A stretch of DNA of 21,849 nucleotides. Source: Accumulibacter sp964428215. GTDB lineage: Bacteria > Pseudomonadota > Gammaproteobacteria > Burkholderiales > Rhodocyclaceae. Positions 8,022-15,084 of the stretch are shown here, piece by piece. The stretch spans positions 1 through 21,849 of the forward strand of contig CAYRXO010000040.1 in NCBI GenBank assembly GCA_964428215.1. The letters are read 5' to 3'. The position numbers and the translations under genes were made by a program. Positions within the stretch are counted from its first letter, which is position 1; each line of letters begins with the position of its first letter. The notes beneath the pieces were generated by a model that did no database searches, was not told where the DNA came from, and saw only the letters and a program-made list of their open reading frames with translations.

Positions 8022-8068
8022 GGGGAGGCTCGACACCTCCTCCCTGTTGATCAACGTTTTTCGAGGAG
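8022..8068 (+). promoter_or_regulatory. Leader with mutually exclusive stems, one covering the Shine-Dalgarno
   Basis: Three segments compete. GGGGAGG (8022-8028) can pair with CCTCCTC (8036-8042), forming a seven-base stem with one G-U pair and a seven-base loop. The same CTCCTC (8037-8042) is the exact complement of GAGGAG (8063-8068), which is the ribosome binding site of the gene starting at 8075. A perfect palindrome GTTGATCAAC (8046-8055) followed by five Ts lies between. The layout is like a translational on/off switch, with the first stem freeing the ribosome site and the second hiding it. This is inference from complementarity; chance pairing among purine- and pyrimidine-rich runs is possible. 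Confidence 0.35.
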
Positions 8069-8074
8069 AGATCC

Positions 8075-8290
8075 ATGAACGCCAGGAGCGGACGGGATCG
8101 TCGACAAAATCCAGATGGCTTGGCCCCTGGCCAGGTCGAGCGCCGTCGTGGTCCGGATCGACGCACCCTGCAAGTCACCGAGGAAACGCTGGCCAATATT
8201 GAAGCCAAACTGGCAGAAATCCAGCCAATGCCGGATCAGGGAGATAGCGACGAGACGGGTTGGGACAAGGTGATCATTCCAGTCAAGTAA
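8075..8290 (+). CDS. Small Arg-rich hypothetical protein
   Basis: This encodes 71 residues of no family I recognise. The N-terminal half is strongly basic, with GRDRRQN at residues 6-12 and ERRRGPDRR at 22-30. The second half is acidic and includes a short helical segment (TEETLANIEAKLAEI, about 35-49), ending in WDKVIIPVK. There is no signal peptide or membrane helix. Translation is well supported by GAGGAGAG (8063-8070) before ATG 8075. The charge pattern would suit nucleic-acid binding or an interaction peptide, but this is a guess. It stands alone and converges on the LEA14-like gene. The leader could control translation. Confidence 0.6.
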   Translation: MNARSGRDRRQNPDGLAPGQVERRRGPDRRTLQVTEETLANIEAKLAEIQPMPDQGDSDETGWDKVIIPVK

Positions 8291-8407
8291 AGTGCCGGGC
8301 AGGAAAAGCGGCTAAGCAAGAGAGGTTGGTTGCAAGCACTGCGGAATATGAAAGCACCTTCCAGGCATCTCGCCGACCCGAGGTGCGGGGAAATTAGCGA
8401 GTCGTCA

Positions 8408-8431
8408 GCCGACTTGCCGCGCAAAGTCGGC
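8408..8431 (-). terminator. Hairpin directly after the LEA14-like gene
   Basis: GCCGACTT (8408-8415) and AAGTCGGC (8424-8431) form a perfect eight-base stem with an eight-base loop, three bases past the stop of the minus-strand lipoprotein gene. There is no T-run on the minus-strand side. It probably marks the end of the six-gene minus-strand transcript, either as a weak terminator or as a 3' stabiliser. Confidence 0.45.
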
Positions 8432-8433
8432 AC

Positions 8434-8931
8434 TCAAGTCCGTTCGAGACCGGCCGGCGGCAGTTTCCTGCGCGGCGCGCTGTCGATGGTCGGCAGTTGC
8501 AGATCACCGCGCCATTCGAACGGCAGGCTGCCCATGCCCTGCAGCTGCAGCCGTCCCTGCAAACGATAGTCGATCCGGTCGCGGCCGGATTTCTGCAGTT
8601 CACGCAACTGCTTGAGCGCGCTCCCCAGCGTGCTGGTCGCTGACACGTCGAGCAGCGCTTCGCCGTACCGCCGCACGATGATCGCCTTGTCCGACAGGCC
8701 GTGCGCGAACGGTTGTCCGTTCAACTGAATATCGAAACTCAAACCGTTGATCGGCAGATCGACGTCGTTCGGATTCTGAATGCGCAATTTGAGCGAGAAA
8801 CGCTGTTCGAAGACACCGATTTGCAGCACACTCAAACTGGCGAGGCTGACTTCCGGTTTCTGCGCCAGAGCGAACAAACCGGCGCAAGCACTGAGCAGCA
8901 AGGTGCAGACAAAGAGTACGGACGTTTTCAT
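8434..8931 (-). CDS. LEA14-like (WHy domain) lipoprotein
   Basis: A 165-residue protein with a lipoprotein signal peptide: the lipobox LSAC ends at Cys16, and Ala17 would direct it to the outer membrane. The rest (about 28-140) fits the LEA type 2/WHy domain, a beta-sandwich fold of unknown role in bacteria; visible features are SLKLRIQNPNDVDLPINGL (about 46-64) and the LNGQPFAHG turn. ATG 8931 overlaps the upstream dehydrogenase stop by four bases (ATGA), so translation is probably coupled. The frame is open further upstream, but that part overlaps the dehydrogenase gene. It is the last gene of the minus-strand run. Why it travels with two dehydrogenases is unclear. Confidence 0.8.
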   Translation of the reverse strand: MKTSVLFVCTLLLSACAGLFALAQKPEVSLASLSVLQIGVFEQRFSLKLRIQNPNDVDLPINGLSFDIQLNGQPFAHGLSDKAIIVRRYGEALLDVSATSTLGSALKQLRELQKSGRDRIDYRLQGRLQLQGMGSLPFEWRGDLQLPTIDSAPRRKLPPAGLERT

Positions 8932-9806
8932 TGCCCTTCCCCCGCGGACAACTCGAGAACGCGCAGCAAGGTCGAGGTGTCGCACTGCCCCCAGCCGTTG
9001 GCGATCAGTGCGTTCAACTGTTGCGTGACTGGCGCCGAAACCGGCAGCGGCACACCGAGACGGTGCGCCTCGTCGTTGATGATGCGGAAATCCTTGTGGT
9101 GCAGGCGCGCCTCGATACCGGCGGTGAAATGGCGATCGACCATGCGCAGGCCGAGCGTGTCGAGTACGCGACTGGCGGCCGAGCCGCCGCTCAACGCCTG
9201 TCGCACACGCCGCGGATCGACGCCGGCAGCGCGGCTCAGATGCAGCGCTTCGGCGATGGCCTGGATCGCAGCGACCATCACCATCTGATTGCACGCCTTG
9301 GCCACTTGTCCGGCGCCGTGATCACCGATATGGACGATCGTTTTGCCCAGGCAGGCCAGCAAGGGGCGGACACGTTCGAGGACTTGCGCGTCGCCGCCGA
9401 CCATGATCGCCAGCGTCGCGTCGATGGCGCCCTGTTCGCCGCCGGAAACCGGTGCATCGAGCATGGCGACGCCGTTTTGCGCCAATCGGCTGGCCAATCG
9501 ACGGGTCAGTCCCGGCGACACAGTGCCCATGTCGATCAGCACCGATCCGGAAGAAAACCCTTCCAGCAGACCGGCGGGAGCGAGCACCACCTGTTCGACA
9601 TCGCTATCGGCGGTCAGCACGGTGAATACCACGGCCGAGCGTCGCGCCACCTCGGCAGCCGACGCACAGACCGTCGCGCCGTCCGCGTGCAGCGGCTCGC
9701 TCGTTGCCGGCCGGCGCGCCCAAACGCAGAGGCGATGGCCAGCGCGCAGCAGATGGCGCGCCATCGGGCGGCCCATGGCGCCCAAACCGATGAAACCGAG
9801 GTCCAT
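8928..9806 (-). CDS. NAD(P)-dependent beta-hydroxyacid dehydrogenase (HIBADH family), copy 2
   Basis: A 292-residue oxidoreductase of the 3-hydroxyisobutyrate dehydrogenase/tartronate semialdehyde reductase family. The Rossmann motif GFIGLGAMGRPMARHLLRAGH is at residues 4-24, the substrate-binding DAPVSGG is at 117-123, and the catalytic lysine is K170 in GAGQVAKACNQ. Arginines after the second strand (ARRPAT) suggest preference for NADPH, by analogy. It lies 43 bases downstream of a paralogue with the same layout, so the two arose by tandem duplication, but they have diverged considerably. The frame runs on upstream beyond ATG 9806, but conserved sequence begins at MDLGFIG. The substrate is not defined. 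Confidence 0.87.
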   Translation of the reverse strand: MDLGFIGLGAMGRPMARHLLRAGHRLCVWARRPATSEPLHADGATVCASAAEVARRSAVVFTVLTADSDVEQVVLAPAGLLEGFSSGSVLIDMGTVSPGLTRRLASRLAQNGVAMLDAPVSGGEQGAIDATLAIMVGGDAQVLERVRPLLACLGKTIVHIGDHGAGQVAKACNQMVMVAAIQAIAEALHLSRAAGVDPRRVRQALSGGSAASRVLDTLGLRMVDRHFTAGIEARLHHKDFRIINDEAHRLGVPLPVSAPVTQQLNALIANGWGQCDTSTLLRVLELSAGEGQ

Positions 9807-9849
9807 CAGTCCGCCTGCCGCATGACGTGCTGGCGAGATGCCGCCGCGC

Positions 9850-10731
9850 TCACTCGCTGGCCGCCGACGACAGACGTTCGAGCAGCTTGAGAATGGCGAT
9901 CGAGTCCTCTTCGCCGAGACCCGAGCCGACCATGGCGTTGAACATCTGCGTCGTTGCCGCCGCGACCGGCAGACACAGGCCGAGTTCATGCGCGCTTTGC
10001 ATGACGATGTTCATGTCCTTCTGATGCATCCACGACTTGAAACCCGGTTTGAAGTTGCGCTCGAGCATCCGCTGGCCATGGTTTTCCAGGATCTTCGAGT
10101 AAGCAAAGCCGCCGAGCAGTGCTTCGCGGACCTTTGCCGGATCGACGCCGCTTTTCGCGGCGAAATTGAGCGCTTCAGCGACGGTCAGCACGCCGGCGCC
10201 GGTGACGATCTGATTGGCGGCCTTGGCCACCTGGCCGGCCCCCGAATCGCCGACATGGACGATGTTCTTGCCCATGCAGGCGAAAGCCGGCGCTGCCGTG
10301 GCGAAAGCGTCGCTGCCGCCGCCGACCATGATCGACAGCGTGCCGGCGATGGCGCCGACTTCGCCGCCGGAAACCGGCGCATCGAGGAAATCAACGCCTG
10401 CCGCTTGCAAACGCCGGGCAATGTCGCGCGCGGCCGCCGGCCGGATGGTGCTCATGTCGATGCCGACCAGTCCTGTCTTGCCGGCGCTGGCGACGCCGCC
10501 GGCAGCCAGCCACACCTGCTCGACGTCGGGCGCGTCAGCGACCATCGAAATGACCAGATCGGCAGCGAGCGCCACGTCGGCCGGCCCACTGGCGGCGCCG
10601 GCACCGGCGTCGAGCAGCGGCTGCATCGATTCCGGCCGGCGCGCCCAGACACGCACACGATGGCCGCCCTTGAGCAGATTGAGCGCCATGGGGCGCCCCA
10701 TGATTCCCAGACCGATAAAGCCGATGTTCAT
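9850..10731 (-). CDS. glxR: 2-hydroxy-3-oxopropionate reductase-like (GlxR-type)
   Basis: A 293-residue NAD(P)-dependent reductase of the HIBADH family. Its closest look is to GlxR, which converts tartronate semialdehyde to glycerate in glyoxylate assimilation. Motifs are GFIGLGIMGRPMALNLLKGGH (4-24), DAPVSGGEVGAI (117-128), catalytic K170 in GAGQVAKAANQ, and the C-terminal KDMNIVMQSAHELGL. ATG 10731 has AAAGGA six bases upstream; a nine-residue extension is possible but less likely. No gcl or hyi gene is present here, so the glyoxylate role is not supported by neighbours. Other beta-hydroxyacid substrates are possible. Confidence 0.87.
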   Translation of the reverse strand: MNIGFIGLGIMGRPMALNLLKGGHRVRVWARRPESMQPLLDAGAGAASGPADVALAADLVISMVADAPDVEQVWLAAGGVASAGKTGLVGIDMSTIRPAAARDIARRLQAAGVDFLDAPVSGGEVGAIAGTLSIMVGGGSDAFATAAPAFACMGKNIVHVGDSGAGQVAKAANQIVTGAGVLTVAEALNFAAKSGVDPAKVREALLGGFAYSKILENHGQRMLERNFKPGFKSWMHQKDMNIVMQSAHELGLCLPVAAATTQMFNAMVGSGLGEEDSIAILKLLERLSSAASE

Positions 10732-10800
10732 TGCGTGTCCTTTACCAAAAATACGCACAGCAGTTTATTGAATATGAAAATCGTGGCGGTTCGCCGACCA

Positions 10801-11214
10801 TCAGCCGACGACGGTCACCACCAGTTGCCGTCGGCAGGGCGAGGTACGGTGTTCCCACAGATAGATTCCCTGCCAGGTACCGAGCAGCATCTGACCGTTG
10901 CCGAGCGGGATGGTCAGCGATGAACCGACGAGGACATTGCGCCCGTGCGCCGCCATGTCGTCGGGTCCCTCGTCGTCATGGCGATACGCCGCGTCGCCGT
11001 CGGGCGCCCAGCGCGCAGCGAGCGTCTCCAGGTCGCGGCGGACCGACGGATCGGCGTTTTCGGTCAACAGCACCGAACAACTGGTATGGCGGACGAAGAT
11101 ATTGACTAGACCGGTGACGACGCCCGACTCGCGGACGATGTCGGCGATCACGTCGGTAATTTCACTGGCGCCGCGTTTGCGGGTACGCACGTCAAAACTT
11201 TGCTGGTAAGCCAT
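10801..11214 (-). CDS. YjbQ family protein (UPF0047)
   Basis: A 137-residue protein of the YjbQ/UPF0047 family, a small metal-coordinating fold that forms trimers. Some members have been reported to show weak thiamine-phosphate synthase activity, but the physiological function is not settled. Conserved pieces are VRHTSCSVLLTENADPSV (41-58), YRHDDEGPDDMAAH (77-90) with H79 and H90 as likely metal ligands, and the TWQGIYLWEHR motif (113-123). It follows DUF924 after 11 bases and precedes glxR by 69 bases, in the same direction. Confidence 0.9.
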   Translation of the reverse strand: MAYQQSFDVRTRKRGASEITDVIADIVRESGVVTGLVNIFVRHTSCSVLLTENADPSVRRDLETLAARWAPDGDAAYRHDDEGPDDMAAHGRNVLVGSSLTIPLGNGQMLLGTWQGIYLWEHRTSPCRRQLVVTVVG

Positions 11215-11225
11215 CGCTGACTCGG

Positions 11226-11780
11226 CTAAAAAGAGGATCCCGGGGTTTGCAGAAAGGCGATCTCTTCCGCGGTCGAACGACGGCCGAGTATCGCGTTGCG
11301 ATGTGGGTAGCGCCCGAAACGGTCGATGATCGCCTGGTGCCGACGCTCGAAGGTGAGATTGTCTTCCAGTCCAGGCACGGAGTACAGGTCGACCGCCAGC
11401 CGATGTATCGCCGCCGATTCGCTGTGCATGTACGGCAGGTAGATGAAGGCGCGTTGCGTCAGCGTCAGTTGTTGGTCGTAGCCGCCGGCGATCGCTTCCT
11501 GCGCCAGCACCAGCGCCATGCCGTCGCCGGCAAAGGCTTGCGGACGGTCGCGAAAAATATTGCGCGAAAACTGGTCGAGAACGATGATTTCAGCCAGCCG
11601 CCCGGCGGCGTCAACACGCCAGCCGTACAACTCGCCGCGCAAAGCGGCTCCATGCACGGCAGCGAAACGCTGCTCGATCAGCCGATCTAAAGACGCCGAT
11701 TTGGCCCACCACTGCGCTGGCGTGGCTTCCGCAAACCAAAAGTGCAACACATCGGCAGCGCTGATCGCCTTACTGGTCAT
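11226..11780 (-). CDS. DUF924 family protein
   Basis: A 184-residue DUF924 protein. The family is all-helical and TPR-like; its biochemical role is unknown. Diagnostic segments are the VLHFWF start (11-16), WWAKS (24-28), VLDQFSRNIFRD (about 69-80) followed by PQAFAGD, YLPYMHSE (about 115-122) and GRYPHRN near residue 158. The start at 11780 lies five bases after the DUF1415 stop, suggesting translational coupling. The frame remains open upstream, but that part overlaps the DUF1415 gene and shows no family similarity. DUF924 and YjbQ genes often occur near one another in betaproteobacteria, by my recollection. Confidence 0.9.
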   Translation of the reverse strand: MTSKAISAADVLHFWFAEATPAQWWAKSASLDRLIEQRFAAVHGAALRGELYGWRVDAAGRLAEIIVLDQFSRNIFRDRPQAFAGDGMALVLAQEAIAGGYDQQLTLTQRAFIYLPYMHSESAAIHRLAVDLYSVPGLEDNLTFERRHQAIIDRFGRYPHRNAILGRRSTAEEIAFLQTPGSSF

Positions 11781-11785
11781 CGTTG

Positions 11786-12367
11786 TCAAGCCGGCGGACG
11801 ATCGTCGTCCGGCGCATCGGCCGCCAGGGCACGCCAGCCGTCGGCACCAAGCTGACGCAGTGTCCGCCGGTTGGCCTCGTAAATCGTCGCCGCGTCCGGG
11901 AAAGCGGTGACCACCCGGTCCAGGCTGGCTTCGCGTAACAGATGCAGCGTCGGGTACGGCGAACGGTTGCTGCAATTGCTGACGTCGTCGGCTTCGCTGT
12001 CGGCGAAGACGTACTGCGGATGAAAACTGGCCACCTGCAGCACACCGAGGTAGCGGTGCACTTTCAGCACCACATCGACCAGGTCGAGAAAGCGGACGAA
12101 ATCGTCGAAATCGGCGAGCACGTAGGGATGGATCAGCAGGGTGGTGTCGACCGCTTCCGGTGACGCGGCGCACAAAGCGGCCAGTTCGGTCTCCAGGTCG
12201 GTCAGCAGCGACTCTTCGTCGCGCGCTTCACTGACCACGTAGCGGATCTGCCCCTTGACATGCACGCTTTTGGCAAACGGGCACAGATTGAGTCCGATGA
12301 CGGCTTTTTCGAGCCAGCGACGCGTCGCGGCAATGATCGGCAGGTGGTCGGCAGCGGCAGCAGACAT
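11786..12367 (-). CDS. DUF1415 domain protein
   Basis: A 193-residue protein of the DUF1415 family, found widely in beta- and gammaproteobacteria; function unknown. Conserved features are ATRRWLEKAVIGLNLCPFAK (about 14-33) with a CPFAK cysteine motif, HPYVLADFDDFVRFLD (about 80-95), VLQVASFHPQYVF (about 109-121), and NRSPYPTLHLLREASLD (about 133-149). ATG 12367 is chosen because the conserved region begins soon after; a TTG at 12427 would add 20 residues. It is the first gene of the minus-strand run, facing the flavoprotein gene across about 100 bases that must hold the promoters for both. Confidence 0.9.
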   Translation of the reverse strand: MSAAAADHLPIIAATRRWLEKAVIGLNLCPFAKSVHVKGQIRYVVSEARDEESLLTDLETELAALCAASPEAVDTTLLIHPYVLADFDDFVRFLDLVDVVLKVHRYLGVLQVASFHPQYVFADSEADDVSNCSNRSPYPTLHLLREASLDRVVTAFPDAATIYEANRRTLRQLGADGWRALAADAPDDDRPPA

Positions 12368-12465
12368 GGTGAAGAAATCGGCGGACAGCGGAGGCTGCAG
12401 TGTAGCGAGTCGCCGCTCGTCAGGCAAAGGCCGTCACACGCGTAAAATACTTCTTTTCGTACGGA

Positions 12466-13593
12466 ATGCAGCGCATGGAAGAAGTCGGCGCGGTGGTTGT
12501 CGGATCTGGTGTGGCCGGCCTGGCTTGCGCGCGTGCGCTGGCGCAGCGCGGCATCGACACCTTGATCCTCGAACGGCACAAAACGATCGGCAGCGAAACC
12601 AGTGCGCGCAACAGCGAGGTGCTGCATGCCGGCTTGTATTACCCGACGGGCTCGTGGAAAGCGCGTTTGTGCGTCGCCGGCCGACGCATGCTCGAAGATT
12701 ATTGTGACCAGCACGGTATCGCCCGGCGGCGCTGCGGCAAACTGATCGTCGCCAAGACAGATGAGCAGGCAAAACTGCTGGCGTTGCGCGACCAGGGTGA
12801 AGCGAATGGCGTCGACGATCTGACTTTGCTCGACGCGGCGGCGTTGCGCCGACTCGAACCCGAATTGAACGCCGACAGCGCCTTGCTGTCGCCGTCGACC
12901 GGCATCATCGACAGCCATGCGCTGCTCTGGTCCTTGCTCGCCGACGCCGAACGCGCCGGGGCGACACTGGTGCGCGGCTGTCGGCTGGCCGGCGGATCGG
13001 TCAGCTATGCCGCGCTCGAACTGTACGCCGACGGCCTGCGCTGGCGATCGCCACGGCTGGTCAACGCTGCCGGTTTGTCGGCCGTGGCGGTGGCGGCATC
13101 GCTGGACGGCTTTCCGGCGGCGTCCCTGCCGCGCCCCTATTTCGCCAAAGGCAATTATTTCGCGCTGCGCGGCCGGGCGCCGTTTGCACGTCTGATCTAT
13201 CCGCTGCCCGGCGATGCTGGCCTGGGAGTGCATCTGACGTTCGATCTGGCCGGACAGGCGCGCTTCGGTCCGGATGTCGAATGGATCGCCGCTCTGCCCG
13301 CCGAAGATCCGTTGCAGGCGGTTTACCGGGTCGATGCCGCGCGCGGTGCCGCTTTCGTCGCCGAGATCCGCCGCTACTGGCCGGGACTGCCCGACGACGC
13401 GCTGACCCCCGCCTTCGCCGGCATTCGCCCGAAGCTTGCCGCTCCGGGAGCGCCTGCCGCCGACTTCCTGATTCAGGGACCGGCGCAACACGGCATTGCC
13501 GGGCTGGTCAATCTGTTCGGCATCGAATCGCCCGGGCTGACCGCCAGCCTGGCGATCGCCGAACAGGTCTGCCGGGAGCTGGCGCTTGACTGA
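12466..13593 (+). CDS. FAD-dependent oxidoreductase, L-2-hydroxyglutarate oxidase-like
   Basis: A 375-residue DAO-family flavoprotein. The dinucleotide motif GSGVAGLACARALAQRG is at residues 13-29, with the ribose-binding glutamate E36 (LILER). SARNSEVLHAGLYYPTGSWKARLC (46-69) is the distinctive block of L-2-hydroxyglutarate oxidase/dehydrogenase (LhgO/L2HGDH) relatives, in which the flavin is reduced by a 2-hydroxyacid. The C-terminal NLFGIESPGLTASLAIAE (about 351-368) is typical. At 375 residues it is slightly shorter than LhgO. ATG 12475 is an alternative start. The stop is overlapped by the PIN gene. The actual hydroxyacid substrate is not known. Confidence 0.85.
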   Translation: MQRMEEVGAVVVGSGVAGLACARALAQRGIDTLILERHKTIGSETSARNSEVLHAGLYYPTGSWKARLCVAGRRMLEDYCDQHGIARRRCGKLIVAKTDEQAKLLALRDQGEANGVDDLTLLDAAALRRLEPELNADSALLSPSTGIIDSHALLWSLLADAERAGATLVRGCRLAGGSVSYAALELYADGLRWRSPRLVNAAGLSAVAVAASLDGFPAASLPRPYFAKGNYFALRGRAPFARLIYPLPGDAGLGVHLTFDLAGQARFGPDVEWIAALPAEDPLQAVYRVDAARGAAFVAEIRRYWPGLPDDALTPAFAGIRPKLAAPGAPAADFLIQGPAQHGIAGLVNLFGIESPGLTASLAIAEQVCRELALD

Positions 13594-14035
13594 AGCGCTG
13601 CGCGTCGTCCTCGATACGCAGATCGTTCTCGACCTGCTTCATTTCGCCGACCCGCGGACCGCCAGCCTGCGCCGGTCAATCGGCCGCGGCGCGCTGCGTT
13701 GTTTCAGCGACCAGCCGTGTTTTTCCGAATTCGAACGCGTCGTCGACTATCCGCAATTCGCGCTCGACGCGCAGGCCCGCTCGAATCTGGTACAACGCTA
13801 TCGCGCGCTGCTGACGTTTTACGACGCGCCGGCCAACGAAAGTCTGGCCCTGCCGCGATGCGGCGATCACGACGACCAGAAGTTTCTGCAACTGGCGGTC
13901 CGCTGCCATGCCGATCTGCTGCTCACGCGCGACCGGCATCTGTTGCGCCTGGCCAGCGACCGCCGCCTGTTGTTTGCCATCATCGACGGGGTGACAGCAG
14001 GCCATCGGCTGTGCTTCGAAAGAGCTTGGCAGTGA
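13586..14035 (+). CDS. PIN-domain protein (COG1569-type putative RNase toxin)
   Basis: A 149-residue PIN-domain protein of the type annotated as putative toxin component. Candidate acidic metal-binding residues are D10 (VVLDTQIVLDLL), E48 (FSEFERV), D94-D97 (GDHDDQKF) and D116 (LLTRDRHLL). This is the standard PIN arrangement for Mg/Mn-dependent RNA cleavage. The only start near the domain is TTG 13586, overlapping the flavoprotein gene by eight bases. No small antitoxin gene lies on either side, so it may be a solitary PIN protein or a housekeeping RNase rather than a toxin-antitoxin member. Confidence 0.8.
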   Translation: MTEALRVVLDTQIVLDLLHFADPRTASLRRSIGRGALRCFSDQPCFSEFERVVDYPQFALDAQARSNLVQRYRALLTFYDAPANESLALPRCGDHDDQKFLQLAVRCHADLLLTRDRHLLRLASDRRLLFAIIDGVTAGHRLCFERAWQ

Positions 14036-14219
14036 GGCTTGCACCATGGCTTCAATAGCAAGGTGTCGAAATTTCAGCGTGCCCTGGCGGGCTGCACGCC
14101 GACGCTGAACATCCGGCCTATGACCCGCGCCGAGCGTGCCTGCTCAACGGTCTACACGCGTCCTGCGCGCTGGCGCACGCCTGTCGGCTTCCTCGGCAGG
14201 CGACGATTCCGGCAGCGGT

Positions 14220-14909
14220 TTACACAAAACTCGAGGCGATGTTGATGGTCAGGGCGACCAGCGTGGTGTTGAAGAAGAAGGCCAGCACCGAATGGATCAG
14301 ACCAACGCGGCGCATGCTGCGCGAGCTGAAGCCGATGTCGGCGGTTTGTCCGGACGTGCCGATGATGCATGAGAAGTAGAGGAAATCTCCATAATCGGGC
14401 GTCGTTTCGCCGGGGAAATCGAGTCCGGGCGGTTGATGAGCGGCCAACGCGACGTAGTAGTCGTGCGCGTAATGCTGCGCGAACATCACGTGCGTGAAGA
14501 GCCAGGACGAGATGATGGTCAGCACGGCAAGAGCAATGTGCGCATAGCGTTCGTGGCCTTCCATGTTTTTCGCCACCGCCAGTTGCGCGAAGATGGCACC
14601 GAGCGAAACCAGCACCGCAGTGATCACCAGCAGGAGGACGACGAATTTGCCCTCGTCCTGCAGGCGGGCACGCCAGTGGATGTTCTGTTGCCCGGGCTTG
14701 AACATCATGCGCATGGCCAGCGTCAGATAGAGCCAGGCGCCGGCGTTCCAGCCGATGATCATGCGGGTGATCGTCCTTTCTGCCAGCGCCGCGGGCAAAA
14801 AAAGAGTGACTGCGATCCCGACGAGCAGAGACGTAAAGAGTCGTGGACGGGCGCGGATTTGCCGGATGATCATCCATCGGTGCGTTCGGTGTGGTGTGTT
14901 GGTGTCCAT
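14220..14909 (-). CDS. DUF1345 membrane protein
   Basis: A 229-residue inner-membrane protein of the DUF1345 family, function unknown. By eye there are about five hydrophobic helices (near residues 23-44, 49-66, 88-110, 121-143 and 205-227). The end of the protein carries the family pattern FLYFSCIIGTSGQTADIGFSSR followed by LIHSVLAFFFNTTLVALTIN. ATG 14909 has AGGAGG five bases upstream, a strong ribosome site. It runs in the same direction as the CoA-transferase gene but behind that gene's terminator, so it probably has its own promoter in the 175 bases upstream. No function can be inferred from the neighbours. Confidence 0.85.
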   Translation of the reverse strand: MDTNTPHRTHRWMIIRQIRARPRLFTSLLVGIAVTLFLPAALAERTITRMIIGWNAGAWLYLTLAMRMMFKPGQQNIHWRARLQDEGKFVVLLLVITAVLVSLGAIFAQLAVAKNMEGHERYAHIALAVLTIISSWLFTHVMFAQHYAHDYYVALAAHQPPGLDFPGETTPDYGDFLYFSCIIGTSGQTADIGFSSRSMRRVGLIHSVLAFFFNTTLVALTINIASSFV

Positions 14910-15026
14910 CAGCGCCTCCTGGTCAGAGGTTGCGCAACAGGCGAGGCTCTGCACGCCTGTTGTGGCAGACAGGCATTTTTGCACACTGATTATGCACCGA
15001 TTGCCCGTTCGAGGCCTGGTTGACAC

Positions 15027-15066
15027 AAAACGGCCGGTGAACCGCTGATGGCAGATCCGCCGGCCG
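15027..15066 (-). terminator. Terminator after the permease/CoA-transferase unit
   Basis: On the minus strand, CGGCCGG (15066-15060) pairs with CCGGCCG (15037-15031) across a 22-base loop, followed by four Ts (15030-15027). It starts 19 bases after the CoA-transferase stop. The seven-base all-GC stem is strong, though the T-run is short. Confidence 0.55.
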
Positions 15067-15084
15067 CGAGTGTGGTGGCGTGCC

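Noticed and set aside
14136..14372. Plus-strand ORF overlapping the end of the DUF1345 gene
   Set aside because: Antisense shadow with an Arg/Ala/Asp-rich product and no support for translation.
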